A stretch of DNA of 64,000 nucleotides from an uncultured Lachnospiraceae bacterium. GTDB lineage: Bacteria > Bacillota > Clostridia > Lachnospirales > Lachnospiraceae. The stretch lies in NCBI GenBank assembly GCA_910585765.1, contig CAJUES010000002.1, positions 58,291 through 122,290 of the forward strand. Direction: 5' to 3'. Positions 1-8,203 of the stretch are shown here, in pieces; position 1 is the first letter of the stretch; the number at the start of each line of letters is the position of its first letter. The translations under genes were made by a program, and so were the position numbers. Below the pieces are notes generated by a model. The model ran no database searches. It had not been told where the DNA came from and was given only the letters and a program-made list of their open reading frames with translations.

Positions 1-6
1 TAAACC

Positions 7-1410
7 ATGAAAATATCACTCAAATTACTGCTGTCGACGATTGTTGTCCTGGCACTGGCGCTCGGGTTCAGTGGATTCTACTTCGTGAATTATGTGTTTG
101 AGACTTCCCTTGCGCGGGAAGTGGGACAGGCGGCTGACGAGAGCAGCATCCTGGGTTTTGCCTTCGAGACGGCAGTGCTGAATGTTCCGGCGCGCTACAG
201 TGTGCTGCCCGACAGCACGGTGGAGGAGATCGCATCCAAACTTGAGCGGGGCGGGCGCGGAACAAGCCGTCTGATCCGCATTGCGGACGAGCAGAAGGAA
301 GTGCTGCACACGAGCGACGGCTTTGTTGCGGACGAGCAGCTCCTGCAGCAGACATGGACGGACACCAAGTCATACCGCGTCATCGAGACGCCGGACGGCT
401 ATTATGTCCACACCTGCGCGGCAGTCAATTCGCTTGGCAGGATCCTCTATCTGGAAACGATGAAGGATGTCTCGGACGTGTTCACGGAGCGCGCGATGGG
501 GTTTTCCCTGTACCGCAAGGTGACGCTCGTCATCCTGCTGATCGGCACGGGGATCATGCATCTGATCGCCTCGCTGCTGACCAAGCCGATCCGGCTGCTC
601 ACGAGGGCGACGAGGCGGATGGCGGACGGGGATTATGAGTATCGGGCAAGGCAGGTGAGCAGTGATGAGCTGGGGCAGCTGACGCGCGACTTTAATGTCA
701 TGGCGAATGCGCTGGAAGAGAATATCGAGAAGCTCGAGGAGGAGAACGAGGCAAAAGAAGAATTTATGGGTGCTTTTGCCCATGAACTCAAGACACCGCT
801 CACAGCGATCATCGGTTATGCGGATCTGCTGCGCTCCCGCAAGCTCGACGAGGAGAAGAGTTTTCTGTCTGCCAATTATATCTACACGGAGGGAAAACGT
901 CTCGAGGCAATGTCCTTCCGCCTGCTGGATATCATTGTGGCAAAGCGGGAGGAGGCAGATTTAAGCCAGGTGCATACTGTGGAGATTTTTGAGTATCTGC
1001 GGAACATGTTTGCGGAGGAGAACCGCGGCATGCGGTTTGAAATTTCCTACGATGACGGCATCGTATGGGCGGAGGTCAATCTGATCAAGACAGTGCTCGT
1101 CAACCTGATCGACAATGCCTGCAAAGCGTCGGAGACGGGGAGCACCGTCCGGATCCGGGGCAGGTGGCATGATGCGGGCTATCGGTTTGAGATCGAGGAC
1201 GAGGGGATCGGCATCCCGGTCAAGGAACAGCGCAAGATCACAAAAGCATTTTACATGGTCGACAAATCCCGCTCGAGGAGCAAAAACGGCGCGGGACTTG
1301 GTCTTGCACTGTGCGAGGAGATCCTGAAGATTCATAACAGTGAATTGACGATACAGAGCGAACAGGGAAAAGGTTCCTGTATCGGATTCACGCTGGAGGG
1401 CATCAGATGA
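7..1410 (+). CDS. Membrane sensor histidine kinase
   Basis: This 467-residue protein is a two-component sensor kinase that autophosphorylates on histidine and passes phosphate to a response regulator. Membrane spans lie near residues 8-30 and 170-190 and bracket an extracytoplasmic sensor of about 140 residues. A HAMP linker (190-240), a HisKA domain with the H-box FAHELKTPL (His259), and an ATPase domain with an N-box (NLIDNACKAS, about 366), DEGIGIP and GAGLGLALCEE follow. All catalytic motifs are intact. The window opens with a TAA three bases before the ATG, probably the stop of an upstream response regulator gene. The stop overlaps the next start (ATGA), so the two are translationally coupled. 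The signal sensed cannot be read from sequence. Confidence 0.93.
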   Translation: MKISLKLLLSTIVVLALALGFSGFYFVNYVFETSLAREVGQAADESSILGFAFETAVLNVPARYSVLPDSTVEEIASKLERGGRGTSRLIRIADEQKEVLHTSDGFVADEQLLQQTWTDTKSYRVIETPDGYYVHTCAAVNSLGRILYLETMKDVSDVFTERAMGFSLYRKVTLVILLIGTGIMHLIASLLTKPIRLLTRATRRMADGDYEYRARQVSSDELGQLTRDFNVMANALEENIEKLEEENEAKEEFMGAFAHELKTPLTAIIGYADLLRSRKLDEEKSFLSANYIYTEGKRLEAMSFRLLDIIVAKREEADLSQVHTVEIFEYLRNMFAEENRGMRFEISYDDGIVWAEVNLIKTVLVNLIDNACKASETGSTVRIRGRWHDAGYRFEIEDEGIGIPVKEQRKITKAFYMVDKSRSRSKNGAGLGLALCEEILKIHNSELTIQSEQGKGSCIGFTLEGIR

Positions 1411-2237
1411 GAAATACAGCGCGATACTTTGCGGTTTTCCTGATCGTAGCACTTGTGATCGCAGTCTCCATTTGGGGACCGGAGGCGCTCGCAAAGTACA
1501 AGGATAAGGGAATTCTCGACGAACCGCACATTGAGCTCGTGATGGAGGCGGGTGAGGGATATCGCTATCAGATGAACGCGAACGAGAAACTTTATATCCT
1601 GTCAAGGTGTATCGAGAGTCAGGTGCTCTCGGAGAGTGAACAGAACGCACTGACTTTTTATGCCGGAAACGCGAGCCTGGATTACGAGGAACTGGACGGC
1701 TCCTACGCGTTCGTGCGCAAATACAACGGTCCGTCAGGCAAGGAGATCACGGATGAACAGATCTATACGACCTGCAATGAAGGGCTGGCGATCTTGAAGG
1801 AGCTGGACATTTTGCCCCGGGAAGTCAGCGATGTGACCGCCGCGTCATACAATGCGACACTGTATTCCGCAATAGACGTGTTAGAGCCGCGCAACAATGT
1901 CGCAGTCTGGAAGATGGAGCTGTCAAACAGCCAGAAGAACGCGGATAAGGAAAACAGGCTGATCGATGCCTACATTGACGCGGACGACGGAAAGATCTAT
2001 GAGTTTTATGCGAGGACTCCGCTTCTGTGGAGGGACATCGATACGGATGCCATCATCGGGGCGTGGGCAGACTATATGGGACTGGACGCGCCGACGGCGT
2101 ACGAATCGGACAACCCCCTGCTGGAGACCACACCGTATTTCAAAAAGTATGTCTTTCCGGGCATGGGTGAGGGCAGGACGATTGTCACGGTCGGATATTA
2201 TGAAGGGATCAACGAAGTATTTTTGAAAATATCTTGA
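1407..2237 (+). CDS. Membrane-anchored hypothetical protein coupled to sensor kinase
   Basis: The 276-residue product has an N-terminal hydrophobic segment (residues 7-24) without a lipobox, so it is probably held in the membrane by a signal anchor with the rest outside. No domain is recognised. The body is mixed alpha/beta with many acidic residues. The start overlaps the stop of the histidine kinase gene, which argues for an accessory or signal-modulating role for that kinase, as seen with other kinase-coupled exported proteins. That role is inferred from position only. Confidence 0.75.
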   Translation: MRNTARYFAVFLIVALVIAVSIWGPEALAKYKDKGILDEPHIELVMEAGEGYRYQMNANEKLYILSRCIESQVLSESEQNALTFYAGNASLDYEELDGSYAFVRKYNGPSGKEITDEQIYTTCNEGLAILKELDILPREVSDVTAASYNATLYSAIDVLEPRNNVAVWKMELSNSQKNADKENRLIDAYIDADDGKIYEFYARTPLLWRDIDTDAIIGAWADYMGLDAPTAYESDNPLLETTPYFKKYVFPGMGEGRTIVTVGYYEGINEVFLKIS

Positions 2238-2463
2238 AGGGTTAGGGAACTGTCCCGTAAAAATCCTGTAACAACTCTGTAAAGTATGCAAATATGATGC
2301 AAAAATGATGGTACTTTGATACAAGAATGATGATAATCTGATGCACCCCTCTTTTACACTATATCTATGGTGCGTGGTGAGCCGTTTCAATCTGTCTGTT
2401 ATTTCGAACGGTTCCAGCGCTTTCACGTATGGTGCAGTACAGAGGAGGAAGGGGTATCTGGCA

Positions 2464-4002
2464 ATGTATGAGGGACAGTCATTTGGACAGAGGTATTCAA
2501 GGTATTATGAGCAGAGGAGAAGGCGCAGGAGACGGATGCGCAGGGTGACATTTGTCGCAGTGCTGATTGTGGGCATGGCAGTACTGGCGCTCATTCTGTC
2601 AGAAAGAGTCCTGCCGATCGAAGTCTGGGCGACACCGGGCAAAGAAAAGGAAAAGGAAAAGGAAGAGAGGGAGATCGTAGAACTCGATCTGTGGGAGAAG
2701 GCGGAGCCTCAGGAGGCGGTATCAGAATCTGTCGCCGGGGAGGTGGAACCGTCGCCGACACCTGTGGTGTTCATTGACGCAGGCCACGGCGGGAATGACG
2801 GCGGCTGCGTTGAGGGAGACATTGTAGAGAAGAATATCAACTTGTCTGTCGCCGGGCTTGTGCGGGACAAGCTGGAAAGATTGGGATATGAGGTCGTGAT
2901 GTCACGCAGTGCAGATACCTATGTCGCAAAGGAGGACAGGGTGAAGCGCGCCAACAGCGTCAGTGCGGACATCTATGTCAGCATTCACCAGAATTTTTCG
3001 GAGGTGAAGAGCGTCAATGGCATGGAGGTGTGGTATGACGGCACAGACACACAGCGCGACAGCAGAAGGCTGGCGCTGCTTGTCTCCCAGCAGACGGCGC
3101 GGAACACAGGTGCAGTGGAGCGGGAAGTCCGGGGAGATGCGGATTTTCACGTGACTGGCAGCACGGAGATGCCGTCCTGTCTGGTAGAGACTGGATTTTT
3201 GAGCAACAAGGAGGAGTGCGCGAAACTTGCGTCGCAGGAGTACCAGGAGAAGATCGCGTCGGGTATCGTGCAGGGAATAGAGTACTATTTCCACCCTAAA
3301 ACGATGTATCTGACCTTTGACGACGGACCGTCAGAAAATACGTCGAGGGTGCTGGATATTCTAAAAGAAAGAAATATCAAGGCGACCTTCTTCCTTGTCG
3401 GGGAAAATGTGGAGAAGCACCCGGAGATCGCGCGGCGCATCGTGGAGGAGGGACATACTGTGGGAGTCCACTGCTACAGTCACGATTACAAGGATCTGTA
3501 CCGGAGTGTGGAGAGTTTTATGGAAGACTTTGAGCAGGCGCACAGAGCCATCTATGAAGCGACCGGCGTCGAGACAGTGCTGTTCCGCTTTCCGGGCGGC
3601 AGCATCAACAGCTACAACGATAAGGTCTACGCAAAGATCATCAAAGAAATGACGAAACGGGGCTATATCTACTATGACTGGAACGCGAGTCTCGAGGACG
3701 CCGTGACAGGCGCGGAGCCAACACAGCTTCTTGCAAACGGTATCAGGACGACGCTGGGACGCAAAAAAGTGATCCTGCTCGCCCACGATGTCGTGTATAA
3801 TACAGGAGCGATCCTGGAAGAACTGCTCGACAGTTTTCCGGAATATGAGATGCGGCCGCTCAGCGAGGACGTTGAGCCGATCCGCTTTAAGGACAGCGCA
3901 GCCATCGGCTGCGCTGCCTCTGTATGCGCACGGGCATCTGGAAAAACCGGCTCTCCGCCGAACAGGACACCGTTAATGATGTCAGCGAATACTTTTCTGT
4001 AA
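2464..4002 (+). CDS. N-acetylmuramoyl-L-alanine amidase / polysaccharide deacetylase fusion
   Basis: The ATG at 2464 is chosen because AGAGGAGGAAGGGG lies just upstream; it gives 512 residues. An arginine-rich cytoplasmic start is followed by one membrane span (about 28-48) and a charged linker. An Amidase_3 domain (about 100-275) has the zinc ligands in DAGHGG, EKNIN, SIHQN and VETGFLSN. A NodB deacetylase domain (about 280-470) has TFDDGP, the HCYSH metal site, RFPGG and LLAHD. Both active sites look complete, so one surface protein could cut the stem peptide and deacetylate glycan. The last 30 or so residues look unnatural: they lie past a perfect hairpin (3894-3916) and antisense to an Rpn-family gene start. 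The original stop may therefore have been lost. Confidence 0.92.
   Translation: MYEGQSFGQRYSRYYEQRRRRRRRMRRVTFVAVLIVGMAVLALILSERVLPIEVWATPGKEKEKEKEEREIVELDLWEKAEPQEAVSESVAGEVEPSPTPVVFIDAGHGGNDGGCVEGDIVEKNINLSVAGLVRDKLERLGYEVVMSRSADTYVAKEDRVKRANSVSADIYVSIHQNFSEVKSVNGMEVWYDGTDTQRDSRRLALLVSQQTARNTGAVEREVRGDADFHVTGSTEMPSCLVETGFLSNKEECAKLASQEYQEKIASGIVQGIEYYFHPKTMYLTFDDGPSENTSRVLDILKERNIKATFFLVGENVEKHPEIARRIVEEGHTVGVHCYSHDYKDLYRSVESFMEDFEQAHRAIYEATGVETVLFRFPGGSINSYNDKVYAKIIKEMTKRGYIYYDWNASLEDAVTGAEPTQLLANGIRTTLGRKKVILLAHDVVYNTGAILEELLDSFPEYEMRPLSEDVEPIRFKDSAAIGCAASVCARASGKTGSPPNRTPLMMSANTFL
3894..3916. repeat. Perfect hairpin inside the end of the amidase-deacetylase gene
   Basis: Two 10-base arms, CAGCGCAGCC and GGCTGCGCTG, pair perfectly around a three-base loop. 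It resembles the stem of a terminator that now lies within the reading frame, which fits a gene 3' end overwritten by the neighbouring Rpn fragment. Confidence 0.6.
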
Positions 4003-4022
4003 TGTCCGTTGTCCCCATGCAC
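3922..4022 (-). pseudogene. Rpn-family nuclease, N-terminal fragment
   Basis: On the minus strand a GTG at 4022 follows GAGAGGAG and starts a peptide beginning MHGDNGHYRKVFADI and continuing NGVLFGGEPVF. This matches the usual opening of Rpn/PD-(D/E)XK nuclease-transposase proteins (Y.DVFADI.N.LLF.G). After about 33 residues the frame runs into antisense of the deacetylase gene and the nuclease core is missing. It lies 28 bases beyond the stop of another Rpn fragment in the same direction, so a tandem pair has been deleted from both ends. Confidence 0.55.
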
Positions 4023-4050
4023 GGAACTCCTCTCAATGATTAAGCCCTGC

Positions 4051-4419
4051 TTATTCCTCGTCATCGGAAATCCCGTATTCCGATAACAGCTGCCGCTGGT
4101 AGTCCGTATCAGTGATAGCCCGCTTTAAGTCGTCCATGCGGTTCTGCTCCAGCAGAGCGGCATAAAGGGTATTGATCTCGTGAGCCATTTTCTCGCGTCC
4201 GCGTTTTTCACCGATAACAATGCCTCTGCTTTCACCGATGACAATGCCTCTGCTTTCACCGATGATAATGCCCCTGTTCTCCACTCTGTCCAATACTTCG
4301 CTCATTTTAATGCCCTCCTTCTTCTCCTCAGCCTGCAGGGTGTGCAGTACCTCCTCATATCGGTCGTCCCCCTCGAGAGCCTGCATCAGCTTTAAAAACT
4401 CGTCAGTTTGAAAAATCAT
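4051..4419 (-). pseudogene. Rpn-family nuclease, C-terminal fragment
   Basis: The 122-residue frame starts at MIFQTDEFLKLMQALEGDD, a stretch that in full-length Rpn family proteins lies well after the PD-(D/E)XK catalytic core. The frame upstream stays open for 27 codons but has no family similarity. Three tandem copies of RGI(I/V)IGES (residues 48-71) are followed by a helical tail, as is common at the C-terminus of this family. The catalytic domain is absent, so nuclease activity is unlikely. It may still be expressed as a short protein. Confidence 0.65.
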
Positions 4420-4573
4420 TCCCGTTATCTGTATAGTGATACCACTATGCGCGATAGTTGCGTTACATTCAGTCGACGTAAAGAAATATTTGTTCTGATA
4501 TCAGTATAACAAACGAAAGTTCGAATGTCAATGCTGTATTCAAATATTTGTTCGAATATAAATTACAGGTGTT

Positions 4574-4611
4574 ACTGTTCACTCGTCAATAAAAGTAGTG
4601 AAAAGCGTGCG
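4574..4611. repeat. Dispersed 38-base repeat, copy 1
   Basis: This stretch begins ACTGTTCACTCGTCAATAAA and matches 47941-47978 in 36 of 38 positions, same orientation. It lies outside genes in both places and has no coding capacity. Confidence 0.8.
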
Positions 4612-4904
4612 CCAAAATGCATTAAATCTCCATCCGGTCAGAACCGTCATGATTGGTAATAATATTTGAAAATGGTAAGATAATAATAAAAGATGCAACA
4701 ATTTGTGTAAATTGTTACATCACTTGCTTACACTCTATATATCGGTGGGGTGTTTTCAAAACTTTAGCCCTTTTTTCAATTTTTTTCAAAATATTTTCTA
4801 TAGCCGCCCATTTACTGGATCAATGGCGGTATTTTGGGATTTCTAGACGAAAGGATGCAGCTTACAATGGTACTCGCACTAAGGAAAAAGAAACACAAGC
4901 GCAC

Positions 4905-4945
4905 AAAAAAGCCCTGACTGCTGATGCAGCGAGCCTAGGCAGGGC
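4905..4945 (-). terminator. Intrinsic terminator of the recombinase gene
   Basis: Read on the minus strand, GCCCTG and CAGGGC arms enclose a further paired CTGC/GCAG region and are followed by six T. It lies about 80 bases past the recombinase stop. Confidence 0.75.
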
Positions 4946-5028
4946 ACAAAAGATCAGTTTTTTAAAAAATCATTCTGACAGAAAACAGTCTGCGCGCAGG
5001 AAAAACAGCATGTCACATCAGGGCATTG

Positions 5029-5628
5029 TCATGCCGCCGCGTTCTGGTAAATGCTGCGATATACGTCATCTTTGTCGTCCTGCTCGATGCACAGGTAACG
5101 CTTGGTGATGGAGAGCGAGGAATGGTTAAAGATCACCATGATCACGACCGGATCGCTGCCTTGTTTCCACGCATGGTAGCCGAATGTCTTGCGCAGGGAA
5201 TGGCAGCTGATGTGTCCCTCGATGCCGACCGCGTCCGCGGCGGAAGTGATCATGCGGTACGCCTGCGTGCGCGAGATCGGGGCGCGCGCCTTTTTGGGAC
5301 TCGGGAAGAGAAAGGGATTCCCGTTCCTGTACATTTCGGTTTTTATCAGTTCCTGGCGGTATCTTGCGAGCGCGGTCCGCGTCTCATGATTCAGCAGGAT
5401 TCGGTTTTCCTTTCCGGTCTTTTGTTCCCTGATCGTGATGTGCTCCTGTACCCTGCTGTCGAGATAGACCTCATCGTATGTCAGGTTCAGAATGTCGCTG
5501 ATGCGCAGTGCTGTGTTCAGCCCTAAGATAATAATTGCATAATTGCGCAGATTTAATCTCTCATTCAGATAATAGTTCTTGAAATCCAGCAGTTTCTGCC
5601 TGTCTCTGATTGGTTCTGTTGTGCTCAT
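5029..5628 (-). CDS. Compact tyrosine recombinase
   Basis: The ATG at 5628 follows GGAAGGAAC closely and gives 199 residues; an upstream ATG at 5655 lacks a good ribosome site. The catalytic set is complete: Arg in ALRISD, Lys in REQKTGK, HSLRKTFGYH (HxxR), His in FNHSS and the Tyr nucleophile in KRYL. The usual N-terminal SAM-like core-binding domain is reduced to about 20 residues, so the protein is essentially a catalytic domain. Such short recombinases are known as stand-alone genes in Lachnospiraceae. No att sites were identified. Its start faces the MITE-like element at 5683-5838, and it might act on local inverted repeats, but that is inference. Confidence 0.88.
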   Translation of the reverse strand: MSTTEPIRDRQKLLDFKNYYLNERLNLRNYAIIILGLNTALRISDILNLTYDEVYLDSRVQEHITIREQKTGKENRILLNHETRTALARYRQELIKTEMYRNGNPFLFPSPKKARAPISRTQAYRMITSAADAVGIEGHISCHSLRKTFGYHAWKQGSDPVVIMVIFNHSSLSITKRYLCIEQDDKDDVYRSIYQNAAA

Positions 5629-5682
5629 AATGTTCCTTCCTTTCCTTGAAAACATGTCAATACGGACCCTCAGCTTATCTTT

Positions 5683-5838
5683 AGGAACTGTTAAGAATTA
5701 ACTTTGCAGATGGCGCAGTATAAATCTTTTTATGCAAGGCGGAGGAATGAGGCGTACTGGGGTACGCCGATTGACGACAACGCGGCATAAGAAGATTTAG
5801 ACAAGTCAGATGTAAAGATTAATTCTTTAACAGTTCCT
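5683..5838. repeat. MITE-like inverted-repeat element
   Basis: The 156-base element starts AGGAACTGTT and ends AACAGTTCCT. The outer arms pair over about 24 bases with two one-base gaps. Inside, TAAATCTTTTTATGC pairs with GCATAAGAAGATTTA, and a central GGCGTAC/GTACGCC hairpin (5751-5768) completes a nearly continuous fold. It has no coding frame, and lies between the divergent recombinase and csrA genes. Confidence 0.72.
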
Positions 5839-5927
5839 TAGTACGGTATAACCATACTGCTGATAAACTGCCGGTGCAACAATTTATACAGAATGTTGCA
5901 TGACGGCAAAGGGAGTAAAGATCCATT

Positions 5928-5969
5928 TGCGGAGCGGATTCCGCAGGGATGCACATGAATGGATTCATG
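5928..5969 (+). promoter_or_regulatory. Two GGA-loop hairpins in the csrA leader
   Basis: TGCGGA-GCGGAT-TCCGCA (5928-5945) and CATGAA-TGGA-TTCATG (5954-5969) each place GGA in the loop of a 6-base-pair stem. This is the hallmark of CsrA binding sites. They lie 29-70 bases before the csrA start, so they suggest autoregulation. Confidence 0.6.
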
Positions 5970-5997
5970 GTCAGCACAAAAACAAGGAGGTTTTACA

Positions 5998-6195
5998 ATG
6001 CTTAGATTGTCAGTGAACAAGAACGAGTACTTGATGGTAGGTCAGGATGTCAGGATCACGTTTCTGGGGGGAAATGAGAACACGCTCAAATTGATGGTGG
6101 ACGCTCCCAGGGAGATCAACGTGGCGAGAGGAAAGGCGATCGAGAAGAGAGCCGCCGCAAAACAGCTTGCGGAAGAAGACAAATGCCTCGCGTAA
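5998..6195 (+). CDS. csrA: Divergent CsrA translational regulator
   Basis: The ATG at 5998 follows AAGGAGG with seven bases of spacing and gives 65 residues, the family's normal size. CsrA dimers bind GGA in RNA hairpin loops and block ribosomes; in Bacillus the main target is flagellin mRNA. Leu4, the Gly15 turn, the AP dipeptide (36-37), Val42 and Arg44 of the RNA-binding surface are kept. Arg6 is Val and the tail is lysine/alanine-rich, so this is a divergent member. It lies directly before two flagellin genes whose leaders carry GGA-loop hairpins. No fliW antagonist gene is visible in the window. Confidence 0.85.
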   Translation: MLRLSVNKNEYLMVGQDVRITFLGGNENTLKLMVDAPREINVARGKAIEKRAAAKQLAEEDKCLA

Positions 6196-6369
6196 AGACT
6201 GGCAGGAATGGCCGCGGCAGAAGGTGACAGCCATGGGTGTCCGGAGGGGACGGATATCAATCCGGGCATCTGTGGATCGCACATACAGGATCGGATATCA
6301 CATCACGATCCAGGACAACTAAATATGGAGATCGTAAAAACAAGTAACGAATGATCATCAGATCAAAGA

Positions 6370-6409
6370 CGGGCAACGGACTGCCCGGCACATTTATTAC
6401 ACGGAGGTA
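6370..6409 (+). promoter_or_regulatory. CsrA-type hairpin and ribosome site of flagellin 1
   Basis: CGGGCA-ACGGAC-TGCCCG (6370-6387) forms a 6-base-pair stem presenting ACGGA in the loop. A second ACGGAGG at 6401-6407 is the ribosome site itself. This two-site layout matches the known CsrA block on hag mRNA of Bacillus. Confidence 0.65.
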
Positions 6410-6415
6410 ATTATA

Positions 6416-7981
6416 ATGGTAGTACAGCACAATCTCAGAGCAATGAATTCTAACAGGATGCTTGGCATCACACAGGGCACATTGTCCAAATCAGCAGAAA
6501 AGCTTTCATCGGGCTACAAGGTGAACAGGGCAGCCGATGACGCAGCAGGTCTTGCAATTTCCGAAAAAATGAGAAAACAGATCCGGGGACTCTCACAGGC
6601 ATCATTAAATGCAGAGGACGGTATCAGCGCGGTGCAGACAGCAGAGGGCGCGCTGACAGAAGTTCATGATATGCTGCAGAGAATGAATGAGCTTTCTGTG
6701 AAGGCTTCCAACGGTACCAATGCACTCTCTGACCGCCAGACGATCCAGGACGAGGTCGACCAGCTCCTCACGGAGATCGACAGGGTGGCGGAGACGACGA
6801 AGTTCAATGAGATGTATCTCCTGAAAGGTGACAAGGACACTGTTAAAAAGTACGTCAATGCCAAGGATGCAGGTCTTGACGGCGTGTTGGCAGAGGGAGC
6901 TACAAAGGCCACCTTTACAATGAATGCGCTGAAGGTTGGCGATACAGTGCAGATCGCCGGGAAGACGTATACGATCGGCGAGTATGACAGCACAGCTACA
7001 GACACAACAGACGGCAATTACGCACGCATTAAGGCTTCCATTCAGGCGGCAAAGGCAGGCGAACAGATTACGCTGGATGGAGTGCAGTATACGGTAGTTG
7101 GAGAGACGGGCAGCACTGATACAAGCAAAGAGAACGCAGATAAGAATGAATTGAATGTCGATACGATCGCTGCCAAGATACGCGAAGGCAGCCATGCGAT
7201 TTATAAGGGTGTGGATTACTATGCGATGCAGGACAGAGTGGATCCCAAAGATGCGACGCGGGTAAACGGTAATGCTAACGGCATCGATGACAATCATACA
7301 AACGTGATAACAGCGCATAAGGCATATCAGATGATACAGCAGGAGTTGATCCTTGCAAACAATATCGGCACAGATGTGAAGGCGGCAGAAGTGCAGACAG
7401 CTAATATCAGACCCATTAAGTCGGATGGTACAGCTGGAACGGCCGTTACAGCGACTGATTTTGATCAGATCGTGAGTACAACGACAGAAAATATCAATAA
7501 ACTTGCCTATGATGCGGCCAATAGCCCGAAACTTAGTTATATCATCGAAAAGGGGCAGGTAAACGTCAAGGAAGATCTGAACTTTAGTCTCCATGTAGGT
7601 GCAGATGCGGACATGACCAACAAGATCGGTGTGGGTATCAAGGCACTTGATACGGCAGGACTCGGCATCAGGGGCCTGAATGTAAAAGATACGTCAGGGG
7701 CGGCAGCTACCTACGCGATCGACTCCATCGCGGATGCGATCGCGACAGTGTCATCACAGCGTTCACTGCTGGGGGCAGTCCAGAACAGATTAGAGCACAC
7801 GATCAACAACCTCGACAATATAGTGGAAAATACGACATCGGCAGAGAGCCAGATCCGTGATACGGATATGGCGACGGAGATGGTGAGATATTCAAATGCG
7901 AACATCCTCTCTCAGGCAGGCCAGTCCATGCTCTCACAGTCTAACCAGGCAAACCAGGGGGTACTCAGCCTGTTGGGATAG
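6416..7981 (+). CDS. Flagellin 1
   Basis: This 521-residue flagellin is the filament subunit, exported by the flagellar type III machinery. The N-terminal D0/D1 region (MVVQHNLRAMNSNRMLG ... LSSGYKVN.AADDAAGLAISEKMR) and C-terminal helix (ILSQAGQSMLSQ ... LSLLG) are highly conserved. The middle, about 140-420, is a long variable D2/D3 insert with paired QIAGKTYTIGEY and QITLDGVQYTVVGE segments that look internally duplicated. The gene is preceded by CGGAGG and a CsrA-type hairpin, and is followed 222 bases later by a close paralogue. No clear sigma-28 promoter was found upstream, so its promoter is unassigned. Confidence 0.97.
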   Translation: MVVQHNLRAMNSNRMLGITQGTLSKSAEKLSSGYKVNRAADDAAGLAISEKMRKQIRGLSQASLNAEDGISAVQTAEGALTEVHDMLQRMNELSVKASNGTNALSDRQTIQDEVDQLLTEIDRVAETTKFNEMYLLKGDKDTVKKYVNAKDAGLDGVLAEGATKATFTMNALKVGDTVQIAGKTYTIGEYDSTATDTTDGNYARIKASIQAAKAGEQITLDGVQYTVVGETGSTDTSKENADKNELNVDTIAAKIREGSHAIYKGVDYYAMQDRVDPKDATRVNGNANGIDDNHTNVITAHKAYQMIQQELILANNIGTDVKAAEVQTANIRPIKSDGTAGTAVTATDFDQIVSTTTENINKLAYDAANSPKLSYIIEKGQVNVKEDLNFSLHVGADADMTNKIGVGIKALDTAGLGIRGLNVKDTSGAAATYAIDSIADAIATVSSQRSLLGAVQNRLEHTINNLDNIVENTTSAESQIRDTDMATEMVRYSNANILSQAGQSMLSQSNQANQGVLSLLG

Positions 7982-8128
7982 ACTGTAAGCCAGGGTGATG
8001 ACCATGGGTATCCGGGGAAACGGCGCCATAACCGGAAAACCGTGATGATTCATATAGGATCAGGAGACTTGTTTCCCGATCCAAAGACAATTAAATATTG
8101 AAAGAAAGTAACAAACAACTATGGACGT

Positions 8129-8197
8129 GGGCAATGGATCTGCCCGCAGCAAGTGGTGGAATCGCAGTTGATGAAGCCGCACAGATTACACGGAGGT
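8129..8197 (+). promoter_or_regulatory. CsrA-type hairpin and ribosome site of flagellin 2
   Basis: GGGCA-ATGGATC-TGCCC (8129-8145) again presents ATGGA in a hairpin loop, and ACACGGAGGT precedes the start. The leader is a diverged duplicate of the flagellin 1 leader; CCATGGGTxTCCGG and GATCCA..GACAA.TAAATAT blocks recur. Confidence 0.6.
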
Positions 8198-8203
8198 AAT
8201 ATT

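Larger units (their letters stand above)
4420..5028. other. Non-coding stretch with repeats and integrase terminator
   Basis: No convincing gene is present. The stretch holds a dispersed 38-base repeat (4574-4611), the 16-mer CTCCATCCGGTCAGAA (4628-4643) that recurs at 57653, a loose inverted repeat (CCGCCCATT ... AATGGCGG, about 4803-4827) and a minus-strand terminator at 4905-4945. Composition is AT-rich up to about 4800. Confidence 0.7.

Noticed and set aside
4206..4275. Tandem 24-base repeats suggestive of an array
   Set aside because: They encode RGI(I/V)IGES units typical of the Rpn family C-terminus.
5026..5526. Plus-strand frames opposite the recombinase
   Set aside because: The recombinase catalytic residues are all on the minus strand. 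The plus-strand translation has no similarity.
6196..6415. Sigma-28 (SigD) promoter for flagellin
   Set aside because: No TAAA-N15-GCCGATA-like match was found in the leaders of csrA or either flagellin, so none is reported.
6605..7594. 329-codon minus-strand frame opposite flagellin 1
   Set aside because: Cys/Ile-rich antisense translation. Flagellin is certain on the other strand.
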